Shown here: in pieces, positions 1 through 9,202 of the stretch
Layout of the letters: each line of letters opens with the position of its first letter
Position numbering within the stretch: position 1 is the first letter of the stretch
NCBI RefSeq assembly: GCF_011038845.1
Contig: NZ_JAAKDW010000005.1
Span: forward strand, 176,076 to 240,075
Origin: Enterococcus sp. ZJ1622
GTDB lineage: Bacteria; Bacillota; Bacilli; Lactobacillales; Enterococcaceae
Reading direction: 5' to 3'
DNA length: 64,000 bases
The notes under the pieces: model-generated
What the model was told of the DNA's origin: nothing
The model's database searches: none
Seen by the model: only the letters and a program-made list of their open reading frames with translations
Made by a program: the position numbers and the translations under genes

Positions 1-313
1 TTTTCTGATATACGGTCTCTGCCTCTTGATTGGTGGTACCGAGATAAAAGTATCTGCCGAATAAAAATAGCCCGGCAAGAAGAATTAAACTTACAATGAC
101 GAAAGGGAAAAACGAATTTTTTCGAGATGTTCTTCTTGTACTCGTCACATGGAACATTTTAGCAGCTTTTCGCTGACGCAAAGCCATCTCCTCTCTTTCA
201 AGAAGTGCTTGCAGTCGGCGTTTCTTTTCTAAGTTGTCCGTCTTGGCGATATCAAGTTTCAAACGATAGATACGGCTTTCTTCCCGCCAATAAGGGTTAG
301 TGTTTTTACTCAT
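1..313 (-). CDS. Small membrane protein, 3' part outside window (partial)
   Basis: This reading frame begins at an ATG at 311-313 behind a strong AGGAGGT ribosome site and runs off the left edge, so about 104 residues are visible. The first 60 or so residues are highly charged and predicted helical (many Lys, Arg and Glu). They are followed by a hydrophobic stretch near residues 70-90 (FFPFVIVSLILLAGLFLFG), which suggests a single-pass protein with a cytoplasmic N-terminus. I do not recognise the family and assign no function. A cre-like site lies 35 bp upstream, so CcpA control is possible. Confidence 0.7.
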   Translation of the reverse strand, partial: MSKNTNPYWREESRIYRLKLDIAKTDNLEKKRRLQALLEREEMALRQRKAAKMFHVTSTRRTSRKNSFFPFVIVSLILLAGLFLFGRYFYLGTTNQEAETVYQK

Positions 314-347
314 TTCCCTTACCTCCTAAACTAAGCTAAAGATTCAA

Positions 348-361
348 AGTAAACGCTTTAT
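348..361 (-). promoter_or_regulatory. cre-like site (putative CcpA operator)
   Basis: On the minus strand the site reads ATAAAGCGTTTACT. It matches the CcpA consensus TGWAARCGYTWWCW at 12 of 14 positions; the first two bases differ. It lies about 35 bp upstream of the start codon of the truncated membrane protein. A nearly identical site stands at 27454-27467. Confidence 0.4.
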
Positions 362-449
362 AAATTGCTCATATTATTTATAGTGAATCAATTGAATACA
401 ACTTGATCAAAAACAAGCTCTGAAATTATCTTTTTTTGATGACAGATGG

Positions 450-505
450 AAAAGCCCCATTAAGATAAAATCCAGGTGATTTTTTACCTTGATGGGGTTT
501 TTTGA
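450..505. terminator. Rho-independent terminator, possibly bidirectional
   Basis: GCCCCAT pairs with ATGGGGT across a loop, extended by AAGATAAAA against TTTTTACCTT with mismatches, and A and T runs flank it. It lies in the gap between the 86-residue protein ending at 579 and the start of the truncated gene, so it probably ends the minus-strand transcript of the former. Confidence 0.7.
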
Positions 506-578
506 TTGATACATTCAGTAAATCATTTTTATCTATTGATAAGTGCCCGCAGACAATAATTATATATAAAAAAACCGA

Positions 579-839
579 TTAAGAAACTAGTGTATGCTCA
601 TATTTTTTATTGTATTCGTAAACATACTCGTTATTTTCTAATTCATATACGTGAGAATATTTTGCGACTACTTTGCCGCATTTTTCCAGTAGTTCGCCAT
701 GATCGCATTCTTCATACTCTTCTACGCAGATTACTACGCAGTTTTCTAATTTACTAATGACTTCTCCGATCACCGTTTTTTTCAATCCGATTGGCTGGCA
801 TGCGTATTTTTTTCCTAAAATAATAGTTTCGTTGTTCAT
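579..839 (-). CDS. Small DUF2187/KOW-like protein
   Basis: An 86-residue soluble protein without signal peptide, starting at an ATG behind AAAGGAG. Its centre (GEVISKLENCVVICVEEYEE, then a VVAKYSHVYE-like strand) resembles the short SH3/KOW-like fold of Bacillus YkvS (DUF2187), which has a G-V-x-x-x-x-E-N-x-V-I-V pattern followed by H-x-x-Y. The family assignment comes from memory of that pattern and is tentative. Three cysteines (two in the core, one in a CGK stretch) are unusual for such a small protein. The upstream region carries repeated AATGATAA half-sites like those bound by Fur-type metal regulators. A second protein with the same G-V-LEN-V-I pattern is encoded at 63124-63318. Confidence 0.65.
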   Translation of the reverse strand: MNNETIILGKKYACQPIGLKKTVIGEVISKLENCVVICVEEYEECDHGELLEKCGKVVAKYSHVYELENNEYVYEYNKKYEHTLVS

Positions 840-861
840 ATCTCATACTCCTTTAATCGTT

Positions 862-915
862 TTATCATTATTTAAAATGATAATACCATTAAATTTAAAT
901 TATGAAAAATGATAA
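862..915 (-). promoter_or_regulatory. AATGATAA repeats around putative promoter
   Basis: TTATCATT (862-869) and AATGATAA (876-883) form an inverted repeat, and a third AATGATAA lies at 908-915. They surround a possible minus-strand promoter with a TGGTATTAT-like extended -10. The half-site resembles that of Fur/PerR/Zur-type repressors. Which regulator binds cannot be told from the sequence. Confidence 0.4.
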
Positions 916-934
916 CCCTTATAATTTTAAAAAA

Positions 935-980
935 TAAAAAAAGCCATGCTAGCAACCTGAAAAAGCTTTACTAGCCGGCA
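935..980 (-). terminator. Terminator downstream of methionine sulfoxide reductase
   Basis: On the minus strand, GCCGGCTAG pairs with CTAGCATGGC (a short internal mismatch), followed by seven T. It lies about 60 bp after the stop codon of the gene ending at 1038. Confidence 0.65.
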
Positions 981-1037
981 GATGTCCGCTGTTTATCTTA
1001 AGTTAAATTGTATCTTATCTAATGATACAGGAACGAT

Positions 1038-1535
1038 TTAGTTATTCGTCAAAGAAAATTCTGGTATCTTAAGATTAGTTAACAGCATTTCCACATATTT
1101 TTCTAAGTATTCTCGGTCGATGGCATCATAGCCATTTGTCACACCGCAGTCAATATCTAACACACCGATCAACTGGTTGTTTTTGATCATCGGCACGACG
1201 ATTTCTGATTGCGCTGCCGAATCACAGGAAATATAATTTTCATGAGTTTTCACGTCATCTACGATCAACGTGGTTTGTTTTTCTGCAGATTCGCCACAGA
1301 CCCCTTTTCCCATAGTGATTCGTGTACAAGATACTCTTCCTTGGAAAGGTCCTAAAATCAGTTCGTTTCCATCGAATAAATAATAGCCGGCGAATACTGT
1401 TTCCGGCAGTGTATCATTCAATAATGCAGAAGAATTCGCCAAGTTCACCAGCCAATTGTCTTCCGCTTCTAACAAGCCTTTTTGCTGCAGTAATAACAGT
1501 TCATAGCTTTCTTTCTTTTGTTTTTCTGTCCACAT
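1038..1535 (-). CDS. msrC: Free methionine-(R)-sulfoxide reductase (GAF domain)
   Basis: A cytosolic GAF-domain enzyme of about 165 residues, the usual family length, that reduces free methionine-R-sulfoxide. The family signature is clear: [13 protein letters not shown] near the N-terminus, [19 protein letters not shown], and [12 protein letters not shown]. These contain the three cysteines that form the catalytic and resolving set in the Escherichia coli and yeast fRMsr proteins. The frame extends 12 bp upstream to a GTG at 1547, but the AGGAG site directly abuts that codon. The ATG at 1533-1535, 11 nt downstream of AGGAG, is therefore the better start. It is monocistronic, between terminators on both sides. 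Confidence 0.9.
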   Translation of the reverse strand: MWTEKQKKESYELLLLQQKGLLEAEDNWLVNLANSSALLNDTLPETVFAGYYLFDGNELILGPFQGRVSCTRITMGKGVCGESAEKQTTLIVDDVKTHENYISCDSAAQSEIVVPMIKNNQLIGVLDIDCGVTNGYDAIDREYLEKYVEMLLTNLKIPEFSLTNN

Positions 1536-1604
1536 GATCCAAACCACTCCTTCTATGAAAAAAATTATAGCTTAATTCCCTTCTTATTGCTAGACAATAT
1601 AAAA

Positions 1605-1637
1605 AAGAACACTGCGGATTTTCGCAGTGTCCTTTTG
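1605..1637 (-). terminator. Terminator of the alsS-alsD operon
   Basis: GGACACTGCG pairs with CGCAGTGTTC across a short loop, followed on the minus strand by a T-rich stretch. It lies about 40 bp after the alsD stop codon. Confidence 0.85.
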
Positions 1638-1672
1638 TCGAAACGCTAAACAGAATGCTCTGTCCTATTCTC

Positions 1673-2383
1673 TTACTCTGCTCGCTGGATTTCTTCCGCT
1701 AGATCTGCGTAATCGATCGTCTCATTGATGAAGGTCGGATCATCGACTGGAAAATGTTGTAGCAATGAGGAGATTCGACTGATTTCTACATCCCCATGTG
1801 CAAGCTCAAAATCCATCACATGTCCGCCGAATACCCGAGTATCATCGATAAAATGAAGATGGAAACCCGCCGCTGCTACTCCTTGGAAGAGTTCAGGCGT
1901 GAAGAAGCCAACTAATGTTCCCTCCACGTTTTCTCTGTGGAATTCCGGCTGTGATTCGGAGATTTTTGCTAGTCTTCGATAAGGTTTTTCCTGTTTTGGC
2001 ATGATACGGATATGCATGTGTTTGAATAAACCAGTGATTTTTACTGCCAAGAATAGATTTTCACCGGCTTCTTTTGCAAGAATCTCTTTTTTCAGCTGTT
2101 CATCATTTGCAGTTGAAGTCACAGTGAATCGCTGATCTGCTATAAATTCTGTGATGGCTGCATAAGGAGTGGTTTCTTCACCAGAGAGCTTGACTACTGT
2201 TCCGTCTGATTTCCCTTGGTAGGCGTCGCCATCCAAAAAGATCACTTCGCCGTCTAATCCATGCAAGGTTCCTAATCCTAATGTCCCATGTTCAAGGAGA
2301 TGGGCAACTGTTTCTGTCCCATCCATCAATCCAGCCATCAATGCGCCTAATGTTCCATGCTGATACAATATTCGTTCTGTCAT
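1673..2383 (-). CDS. alsD: Alpha-acetolactate decarboxylase
   Basis: Converts alpha-acetolactate to acetoin, the second step of the neutral overflow pathway from pyruvate. The protein is 236 residues, the normal size. It shows the family's zinc-binding segment near residues 175-205, GFHLHFIDD followed by a FGGHVMDF stretch (His-x-His and a further His), and an N-terminal GTLGALMAGLMDG region typical of BudA/AlsD. It follows alsS with a 12-bp gap on the same strand and ends in a strong terminator, so the two genes form an operon. No frame damage is seen. Confidence 0.95.
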   Translation of the reverse strand: MTERILYQHGTLGALMAGLMDGTETVAHLLEHGTLGLGTLHGLDGEVIFLDGDAYQGKSDGTVVKLSGEETTPYAAITEFIADQRFTVTSTANDEQLKKEILAKEAGENLFLAVKITGLFKHMHIRIMPKQEKPYRRLAKISESQPEFHRENVEGTLVGFFTPELFQGVAAAGFHLHFIDDTRVFGGHVMDFELAHGDVEISRISSLLQHFPVDDPTFINETIDYADLAEEIQRAE

Positions 2384-2395
2384 AATGACACTTCC

Positions 2396-4060
2396 TTAAT
2401 AAAATTGATCTGGTAAAATTGTTTCTCCCAGTTTCTCATTATCACGGTAATCGATCGGAATATCAATGATTACGGGCCCTTCTGTTGCAAAACCTTCTTC
2501 TAATGCTTGTTCTAATTCTTCTACAGTGGTTGCACGAAGCCCTTTTGCTCCAAATGCTTCTGCATATTTCACAAAATCTACTGGACCGAAATCAACACCA
2601 GAAGCACGATCATATTTCATTTTTTCTTGGAATTCGACCATATTGTAATGCCCATCATTCCAAATCAAATGAACGATATTCAATTTTTTGCGTACAGCTG
2701 TTTCCAGATCTTGTGCTGAGAATAAAAATCCGCCATCTCCTGAAACAGAAACGATTTGTGTATTTGGACGGACCAATGCTGCTGAAATCGCCCATGGAAG
2801 TGCGACACCGAGTGTTTGCATCCCATTACTGAATAACAAATGACGAGGTTCGTAACTTCTAAAATGACGAGCCATCCAGATATAGTGGCTTCCTACATCC
2901 ACTGTTACTGTCATGTCATCAGAGACTTTTGACTGTAAGGTATTGATGACTTCCAGAGGATGCAAGATTCCTTTTTCACCGTTTGTTTGGATAACATCAC
3001 GTGCCGTTAATTTTTCCTGCATAGAAGCAAGATATTCTTTCGCATCTTCAGAAACCTGTTGAGGTTCTAATGAATCTGTCAATAAATCAAGAGTAGCTGA
3101 AATATCGCCGATCAATTCTCTTTCTGGTTGCATGTAAGAATCGATTTCTGCAGGTGTTTCATCGATCACGATGATTCGTGCATCCTGTTCTGCATTCCAG
3201 TTTCGGGCTTCATATTCAATCGGATCATAACCAATTGCGATAACCAGATCACTTCGTTTTAAAAGCATGTCCCCTGGCTGATTGCGAAATAGTCCGACTC
3301 TACCGAAAAAGTGATCTTCTAATTGACGAGAAATCACTCCAGCTGCTTGGAACGTTTCGACCACTGGAAGAGCTGTTTTTTCAACTAATTGACGAATCGC
3401 TGCCGTTTCTTTTTCGCTAGAACCACGCATGCCGACCAACAGCACAGGCAACTTAGCTTCACGGATGCGTTCTGCTAAATAACGGATATCATCTGCTGAA
3501 GCTGAACCAAGTTGCGGATCACTCAACGGTTTGATCACTTTGCTTTTTACAGGTGCATCCACCACGTCTTGAGGGATACTGATGAAGCTGGCGCCTTTTT
3601 TCGAACTTTTTGCCATGCGATACGCATTAGCGATGACTTCAGAAATCGTTTCAGGATCTTGGACTTCTGCGCTATATTTTGTGATGGGCTGAAAAAGCGC
3701 TGCATTATCCATACTTTGGTGCGTCAATTTCAACAAATCGCTTCGTTTGACTTGTCCAGCTATGGCTAAAACAGGGTCTCCTTCTGCTGTTGCAGTCACT
3801 AATCCTGTCGCTAGATTACTGGCTCCTGGTCCACTTGTTGCGATCACAACTCCCGGTTCGCCTGTGATACGTCCGATTGCTTGCGCCATAAATGCTGCAT
3901 TTTGTTCATGTCTCGTAACGATCAGTTCAGGCCCTTGGTCTTCTAATTCATTAAATACGCCATCGATCTTTGCACCCGGAATCCCAAACACATAATCCAC
4001 GTGATGATTGATCAAGCTCTCTACTACAGATTTAGAACCATGTTTCACTTTCTCTTCCAT
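2396..4060 (-). CDS. alsS: Alpha-acetolactate synthase, catabolic
   Basis: A thiamine-diphosphate enzyme of 554 residues that condenses two pyruvates to alpha-acetolactate. The N-terminal ThDP-binding domain carries the catalytic glutamate in [10 protein letters not shown] (about residue 51) and a GPGASN motif. The central domain follows, and the C-terminal domain has the GDGGFLFS...ND cofactor motif near 440-470. Direct linkage to alsD and the absence of an IlvN-type small subunit gene show the catabolic, acetoin-forming form rather than the biosynthetic one. The start ATG follows an AGGGACG-like site. An extended -10 promoter lies about 90 bp upstream. Confidence 0.95.
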   Translation of the reverse strand: MEEKVKHGSKSVVESLINHHVDYVFGIPGAKIDGVFNELEDQGPELIVTRHEQNAAFMAQAIGRITGEPGVVIATSGPGASNLATGLVTATAEGDPVLAIAGQVKRSDLLKLTHQSMDNAALFQPITKYSAEVQDPETISEVIANAYRMAKSSKKGASFISIPQDVVDAPVKSKVIKPLSDPQLGSASADDIRYLAERIREAKLPVLLVGMRGSSEKETAAIRQLVEKTALPVVETFQAAGVISRQLEDHFFGRVGLFRNQPGDMLLKRSDLVIAIGYDPIEYEARNWNAEQDARIIVIDETPAEIDSYMQPERELIGDISATLDLLTDSLEPQQVSEDAKEYLASMQEKLTARDVIQTNGEKGILHPLEVINTLQSKVSDDMTVTVDVGSHYIWMARHFRSYEPRHLLFSNGMQTLGVALPWAISAALVRPNTQIVSVSGDGGFLFSAQDLETAVRKKLNIVHLIWNDGHYNMVEFQEKMKYDRASGVDFGPVDFVKYAEAFGAKGLRATTVEELEQALEEGFATEGPVIIDIPIDYRDNEKLGETILPDQFY

Positions 4061-4151
4061 TGAATATCGTCCCTTTTTATGCTTTATTTTTTTATAAAAA
4101 CTAGATAACGGCTAAATTACTAATACAGATTTACAACCTGTTACATTCGGT

Positions 4152-4160
4152 AGTATATCA
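4152..4160 (-). promoter_or_regulatory. Extended -10 promoter candidate for alsS
   Basis: On the minus strand the sequence TGATATACT gives an extended -10 (TG-N-TATACT). No good -35 is seen at the proper distance, which is compatible with an extended -10 promoter. It lies about 90 bp from the alsS start. Confidence 0.45.
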
Positions 4161-4206
4161 CGTTTTATTTCATTTGTTTAGTCATCTGTTTCAAAAAATG
4201 AAAAAA

Positions 4207-4234
4207 ACTAGCGATTTTACAACAAAACCGCTAG
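4207..4234. terminator. Terminator of the uronate-oligosaccharide operon
   Basis: CTAGCG (4208-4213) pairs with CGCTAG (4229-4234), with further AT pairing inside, and a run of A on the left that is a T run on the minus strand. It is about 25 bp past the stop codon of the DUF624 gene and ends the long minus-strand operon that begins near 11.4 kb. Confidence 0.8.
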
Positions 4235-4260
4235 CTTTCCATGAAATTTTCATACTCTTC

Positions 4261-4929
4261 TCAATGAATCGTACTGATTTTTCTCCCAACAAATTTCCTC
4301 TGGTTAAAATAAACCAAGCCAAAGATGGCCATCGGTCCGAAAGAGATGCCAAACGGCGGTTTCAAAATGACACAAACGAATAACAATAGGAGCAGCAAAA
4401 CATTGATCAGACTGACATACCATTTTTTGAATGTATAATACAAAGCGATCCGTAACACGTCTTTTTTCTTCGCTAGCGGATTTCGTACTTGAAAATACCA
4501 GCAATTGAGACTTAGCGACAAGCTCATCACCCCAAGAAGGAAAAAGAACGGGCTAAGCCAGCGTCCAAATGGGAAGCGCAGAAAAAACAGACCATCTGCA
4601 AACGCCACTATACTTCCCGCCCATCCCATCAGCCAATAAAGATAGCCTCTCCATCCGAATTGTTTGAGTTTTTGTCTATAAACACGTACAGGAGTCATTT
4701 CTTTTTCTTTTATGACTTCTTCAAGCAAAGCGACGAGTGCAATCCCGCCTACCCCGACAAAAGATAGCGCCACAGCAAATACAGCCAGATTTCTTTCATC
4801 TATAGCTAAAAACAAAGCAGCAACAATAAAAGGTACATTCATGAGCCAAAAGCAGAGGTTACTCACTAAAAAAAGATAGATCCACCCCATCATTTTCATG
4901 TAAAGGTTGCGTTCAAACTGCTGTTCCAA
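4261..4929 (-). CDS. DUF624 (YesL-like) membrane protein
   Basis: A 222-residue membrane protein with about five hydrophobic helices, similar in pattern to Bacillus YesL of the DUF624 family. These proteins are regularly found with ABC importers for plant or host polysaccharide fragments, but their biochemical role is not established. The start is a TTG at 4927-4929 behind AGGAGGAGG. It lies 12 bp after the second permease and is the last gene of the operon. A stabilising or assembly role for the importer would be an inference from context only. Confidence 0.75.
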   Translation of the reverse strand: MEQQFERNLYMKMMGWIYLFLVSNLCFWLMNVPFIVAALFLAIDERNLAVFAVALSFVGVGGIALVALLEEVIKEKEMTPVRVYRQKLKQFGWRGYLYWLMGWAGSIVAFADGLFFLRFPFGRWLSPFFFLLGVMSLSLSLNCWYFQVRNPLAKKKDVLRIALYYTFKKWYVSLINVLLLLLLFVCVILKPPFGISFGPMAIFGLVYFNQRKFVGRKISTIH

Positions 4930-4941
4930 CTGCCCCTCCTC

Positions 4942-5814
4942 CTATTCTTTCATCCCTGACGAGGCGATCCCTTCGACGAAATACTTCTGCATCGCTAAAA
5001 AGACGATCGCTACCGGCAAGACAGAAACGACTGAAGCAGCCATGATCAACGCATATTCAGCATCAAACAATCCGATAAACATTTTCAGTCCTAGCTGGAT
5101 CGTTTTATTCTCAGTCGAAGATAAATAGATGAACGGCCCCATATAATCATTCCAAGTATTGACAAAGGTGATGATCGTCAAGCTGGCAAGTGCTGGTTTA
5201 GTCAATGGCAAGATGATTTTGCGATAGATCCCCCACTCAGACAGCCCGTCAATCCGCGCACTTTCACAAAGCGAATCTGGAATGCTGCTATAATACTGTT
5301 TCAATAAAAACACCCCAAACGCATTGAATGCTTGAAGTAAAACCAGTGACCATAAAGTATCCGTCAGTCCGATTTTTCGCATCATGATAAATTGCGGGAT
5401 CATATATGATTGCCAAGGGACCGCAATCGTACCGATATAAGCTAAAAACAATACATCTCGCCCTTTGAACCGCAGTTTCGAAAATCCGTATGCCGCAAAA
5501 CTAGAGGTGAATAACTGGATCAACGTAATCGTGATACTTAAGAATGCTGTATTTTTGAAAAACGTCACTAATGGGATCCTTGACCAGATGACAGAATAAT
5601 TCTCTGGATGCCACTTTTTTGGTACCCATTGGATCGGGATCGTGAACACTTCATTATTCGCTTTGAATGAAGCGGAAACCATCCAAAAAAAAGGAACCAT
5701 CGTCATCCCCGCAAAACAAAGGAGCAAAACAAAGATCGTCCATCGACTCAACCGACTAAGTCTGCTTTTTTTGATTTTCACTGTTTTCTTTTCATTATGG
5801 ATACTTGCTTCCAT
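4942..5814 (-). CDS. Carbohydrate ABC transporter permease (MalG/YesQ type)
   Basis: Inner permease subunit of 290 residues with about six membrane helices. The EAA loop, ESARIDGLSEWGIYRKIILPLTKPA, is near residues 180-205 and contacts the ATPase. The family is CUT1 (MalG/LplC/YesQ type), which imports oligosaccharides. It is preceded by AGGAGGT and separated from the upstream permease by 11 bp. With the partner permease and the lipoprotein binding protein it makes an importer. No ATPase gene is present in the operon, so a shared MsmX-type ATPase encoded elsewhere is likely. Confidence 0.9.
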   Translation of the reverse strand: MEASIHNEKKTVKIKKSRLSRLSRWTIFVLLLCFAGMTMVPFFWMVSASFKANNEVFTIPIQWVPKKWHPENYSVIWSRIPLVTFFKNTAFLSITITLIQLFTSSFAAYGFSKLRFKGRDVLFLAYIGTIAVPWQSYMIPQFIMMRKIGLTDTLWSLVLLQAFNAFGVFLLKQYYSSIPDSLCESARIDGLSEWGIYRKIILPLTKPALASLTIITFVNTWNDYMGPFIYLSSTENKTIQLGLKMFIGLFDAEYALIMAASVVSVLPVAIVFLAMQKYFVEGIASSGMKE

Positions 5815-5825
5815 TGCGCCACCTC

Positions 5826-6722
5826 CTATGATCTGCGCTTGTTCCAGGAGAACTGGATCACCGTCACACCAAGTACGACAACAAATAAGATAAGCGAGAT
5901 GGCCGAAGCATAGCCGAAATTGAATTTTTTGAATGCCTCATTATAAATTTGATAAACCAGGACATTCGTTGCTCTTCCCGGACCGCCATCAGTCATCACC
6001 TGTACTAGGTCGAATATTTTGAAACAATTGATCACTAGCATGATCGTGACAAAAAAAGTCGTGGGTTTCAATGAAGGCAGTGTCACATTCAAAAACTGCC
6101 GCCAGCGATTTGCTCCATCCATCGAAGAAGCTTCATACAATTCTTTCGGGATACTTTGCAATCCTGCAAGATACAAGATCATATAATAACCCATCCCTCG
6201 CCAAATACTCACAATCACGATCGCCCACAATGCCCAATCCGAACTTGAAGTCCAGCCGGGCGGATGCTCAATGATGTTTCGTAAAAAAAGATTGATCGGG
6301 CCCATCGTTGGATGAAACAACATATTCCATACAACAGCGACAGCAACTAGCGATGTCACATATGGAAAGAAAAAGATCGTACGAAACAGCTTCATACCGC
6401 GTATTTTCTGATTGAGCAACAGCGCTAGCCCAAGAGAACAGACCAGCGTCCCCGGCACAACAGCAGCTGTATACAAAATCGTATTTTTCAGCGAAATCCA
6501 AAAAGTCTGGTCGCCCATCATTTTCCGAAAATTCTCTAATCCAACAAATTCAGGGGCCGAAAAAGAGTCCCATTTCATAAATGCCAAGATCAATGAAAAA
6601 ACAACAGGTACCAATGTAAAAACGAAAAAACCGATAAAATTGGGTGCAATGAATGAATAAGCGATCCATGTCCGCTTTCTCTGAAGACGGGCAGATGCTT
6701 TGTTATTGATCGTATTTTCCAT
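5826..6722 (-). CDS. Carbohydrate ABC transporter permease (MalF/YesP type)
   Basis: First permease of the CUT1 importer, about 298 residues with six membrane helices. Its EAA loop, LYEASSMDGANRWRQFLNVTLPSL, lies in the second half. The frame is open upstream to an ATG at 6824 that would overlap the binding-protein gene. I chose the ATG at 6720-6722, which gives the usual short cytoplasmic N-terminus (KASARLQRKRTW) and a 40-bp gap, but the ribosome site there is poor (AAAGAG abutting) and the start is uncertain. It acts with the permease at 4942-5814 and the binding protein at 6763-8019. Confidence 0.85.
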   Translation of the reverse strand: MENTINNKASARLQRKRTWIAYSFIAPNFIGFFVFTLVPVVFSLILAFMKWDSFSAPEFVGLENFRKMMGDQTFWISLKNTILYTAAVVPGTLVCSLGLALLLNQKIRGMKLFRTIFFFPYVTSLVAVAVVWNMLFHPTMGPINLFLRNIIEHPPGWTSSSDWALWAIVIVSIWRGMGYYMILYLAGLQSIPKELYEASSMDGANRWRQFLNVTLPSLKPTTFFVTIMLVINCFKIFDLVQVMTDGGPGRATNVLVYQIYNEAFKKFNFGYASAISLILFVVVLGVTVIQFSWNKRRS

Positions 6723-6762
6723 CTCTTTATACTGTCCGGCCTGACAGTTCTCCTTTCGCTTT

Positions 6763-8019
6763 TTATTCCGATTCAGCCGCCACGCGTTTTTCCATGTTCG
6801 CTGTTCCTTTGTCCGGTGTTTCATCTCCTACTAAGATCAGCTCATGTTCTTCTTGCAGAATCTTGTCGATCGCAGGACCGTTTTTATCAATAGGAAATTC
6901 CAATTTGATTTCTTCCGGCTCAAAAGCTTTTTTAGAGATCTCGTCTGTCGGCATTCCTTTCAATTTAAAATAGATGTCGTTGATTTCATCTGTCCGATAA
7001 GAAGGCACCACTCCAACTCCTGCTAAAACCTTCGCACCTTCCTCACTTGCAGCAAATTCGATGAATTCTTGTGCTGCTTTTTGTCGTTTTGAGTTTTTAT
7101 TGACTGCAAAAGCCGTTGGCGAACCGAATGTCGTGATATGTTCTCCTGATTTTTGCTGAGGGATACTCGTGATCCCCCATTCTACTTCAGTGTTCCCCGC
7201 CTCTTTATTTGCTAAGATACCAGCCATATACCATGTTCCCATATTCATCATCGCTGCTTTTTGTTCTTCAAATTGTGATTGGTAGGTCACTTTCGTTGAT
7301 TTCGCTGTTCCAAAATCCATCTGCGAACCGTCTTTTTGCATTCGGAGCGCTCGATCATAGTAATCTGTCATAAAGGAATAATCTGGTTCGATGAGATCTG
7401 CATCATTTTGCGCGGCAGCAATCGCCTGGATCGTGGAACGCCAGATATGCTGGTAGGCACCATAGACTTGACCATCATTCTTACTGAGTTTTTTTGCCAG
7501 TTCCTCATATTCGTCCCATGTGAGATTTTCCGGATAAGGAAGGCCAGCTTCATCGAACATTTTCTTATTGTAATAAAGGACCCAAAAATCCGTGCGGTAC
7601 GGAAGTGCATAGGTTTTCCCATCAACCTTATACATTTCATAAGTTGCCGCAGCAGGTTTTGTATCAAGCTCCTTCAATCGCTCTGTCTGATCGACCAGCT
7701 GATCACGCAGGGCATAATTCGAATACGAAAGAAGATTCTTCATGGTCAATACATCCGTTGTATCTCCAGAAGAAAGCATAGTGGTCAACTTCGTATCATA
7801 ATCGTCTGAAGCGATATCGACTGCTTTCACTTTTATTCCCGTTTTTTTCTCGAATGCATCGAATAACGCTTTGAATTCCGGTGTCGTTTCATAATTCCAT
7901 GTCGAGACTGTCAATTCATCTGCGGAGCCGCTACTTTCTTTCTGACTCCCACATGCAGTGATCACTAGAGAAAGCGCTAAAACTGCTGTACCTGCTAATA
8001 CTTTTGTCCATTTGCTCAT
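6763..8019 (-). CDS. Extracellular sugar-binding lipoprotein
   Basis: A 418-residue substrate-binding protein of the bacterial family 1 type. It starts with a lipoprotein signal peptide whose lipobox ends at Cys23 (VITACGS), so it is anchored outside the membrane. The mature part has the usual two-lobe features, including STWNYETTPEFKALFDAFEKK and LTWDEYEELAKKLSK. The gene stands directly upstream of two permeases and downstream of the glucuronyl hydrolase, so its ligand is probably an unsaturated or uronate-containing oligosaccharide. That ligand is inferred from context. RBS AGGAGGG precedes the ATG. Confidence 0.9.
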   Translation of the reverse strand: MSKWTKVLAGTAVLALSLVITACGSQKESSGSADELTVSTWNYETTPEFKALFDAFEKKTGIKVKAVDIASDDYDTKLTTMLSSGDTTDVLTMKNLLSYSNYALRDQLVDQTERLKELDTKPAAATYEMYKVDGKTYALPYRTDFWVLYYNKKMFDEAGLPYPENLTWDEYEELAKKLSKNDGQVYGAYQHIWRSTIQAIAAAQNDADLIEPDYSFMTDYYDRALRMQKDGSQMDFGTAKSTKVTYQSQFEEQKAAMMNMGTWYMAGILANKEAGNTEVEWGITSIPQQKSGEHITTFGSPTAFAVNKNSKRQKAAQEFIEFAASEEGAKVLAGVGVVPSYRTDEINDIYFKLKGMPTDEISKKAFEPEEIKLEFPIDKNGPAIDKILQEEHELILVGDETPDKGTANMEKRVAAESE

Positions 8020-8041
8020 TGTTGATCCCTCCTATTCTTTT

Positions 8042-9202
8042 TTACCAATAACTAAACCAGCTTTTTGCTACACGGGTGATCGCTTCTGTATAAAAGTAAT
8101 CGCCCCAAATCATACACTCATCTACTCCTTTTTGACTGTTTTTATCGTAAACGCCATGCAAAAGAAGGCCATTCGATTGAGGACAGTCTTTCGTGGTATA
8201 TTCTCGCTGCAGATTTTCCAAGATCAGCTGTGCATTTTCTTCATAAAAAATACGTTTGCCATCAGAAAGAGGCAACTGACGAGAAAGTTCAAGCAACCCG
8301 CACACAGCGATCGCTGCAGCTGAGCTGTCTTTTTCTTCATGACTCCCCTCTTTGAAAACCAGATCCCAGTAGCAGACTTTATCTTTCGGCAACTGCTGGA
8401 TAAAATAATCAGCTAATCGTTTGGCCGTATCTAAGAAAGAAGCGTCTCCCGTATATAAATAGCTAAGTGTAAATCCATAGATCCCCCACGCTTGCCCTCT
8501 CGCCCAACACGATTCATCGGAATATCCTTGCTGTGTCCGTCCATATCGCGGTTGCCCAGTCTGATGATCAAAATAGTAGGTATGGTAAGTGGTGGCATTG
8601 TTTCGAACAATGTATTTTTGGGTTTGTCTGGCATGTGCGTACGCAACTTGCTTATATTTTTCTTCACCTGTTGCTTCTGTGGCAAAATACAAAAGTGGTA
8701 GATTCATCAAGCAATCGATAATCATGCGTCCTTTTTGTTTTGGATCGGTCAGATCTCCCCATGCTTGGATAATTTGCGCAGCGGGCAAGTATCTCTCCAT
8801 CAGCAGATCAGCAGCTTGGATCGCCATTTTTTTGGCTATAGGATTCCCTGTTGTCTTATATGCTGCGACAGCTGACAACTGATACAAAAATCCGATATCA
8901 TGTGTTTCCAGTTCGATCTTTTTTTCTAACCGATGACGAAATGATGCAAATTGCTGAGCGATCGTCTCATCAAAATCCGTTGTCCCTGACAGCTCTTTTG
9001 CCAAATAAAGGAGCCCTATCCAGAAACTTGCTGTCCAGTCTCTGTTTTCTTCTGCCGGATAGACCAGTTGGCAGCTTGCGGCAGCTGGTACAGTTTCTTG
9101 GAAGATTTTCTGATTTTCACGCATTTTTTTCTCAATAAAACAGATCTCTTCATCAAGCCACTCGAATTCTGTTTTTTTCACGTCCGTTCTCATTTCTTTC
9201 AC
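8042..9202 (-). CDS. Unsaturated glucuronyl hydrolase (GH88)
   Basis: A cytoplasmic enzyme (no signal peptide) of 386 residues that removes the 4,5-unsaturated uronate from disaccharides made by polysaccharide lyases. It has the two conserved aspartate segments of the GH88 family: HDIGFLY with Asp102 and IIDCLMNLPLL with Asp163, corresponding to the catalytic Asp88/Asp149 pair of Bacillus UGL. WARGQAWGIYGF is another family motif. GH105 rhamnogalacturonyl hydrolases are the closest alternative, but the MNLPLL segment and the heparinase-family neighbour favour GH88. The start is a GTG coupled to the stop codon of the upstream gene, with GGAGGG just before it. Confidence 0.88.
   Translation of the reverse strand: MKEMRTDVKKTEFEWLDEEICFIEKKMRENQKIFQETVPAAASCQLVYPAEENRDWTASFWIGLLYLAKELSGTTDFDETIAQQFASFRHRLEKKIELETHDIGFLYQLSAVAAYKTTGNPIAKKMAIQAADLLMERYLPAAQIIQAWGDLTDPKQKGRMIIDCLMNLPLLYFATEATGEEKYKQVAYAHARQTQKYIVRNNATTYHTYYFDHQTGQPRYGRTQQGYSDESCWARGQAWGIYGFTLSYLYTGDASFLDTAKRLADYFIQQLPKDKVCYWDLVFKEGSHEEKDSSAAAIAVCGLLELSRQLPLSDGKRIFYEENAQLILENLQREYTTKDCPQSNGLLLHGVYDKNSQKGVDECMIWGDYFYTEAITRVAKSWFSYW

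Noticed and set aside
7336..7809. Plus-strand open frame of 157 codons
   Set aside because: Antisense to the sugar-binding lipoprotein gene; Ile/Arg/Cys-rich with no signal or family.
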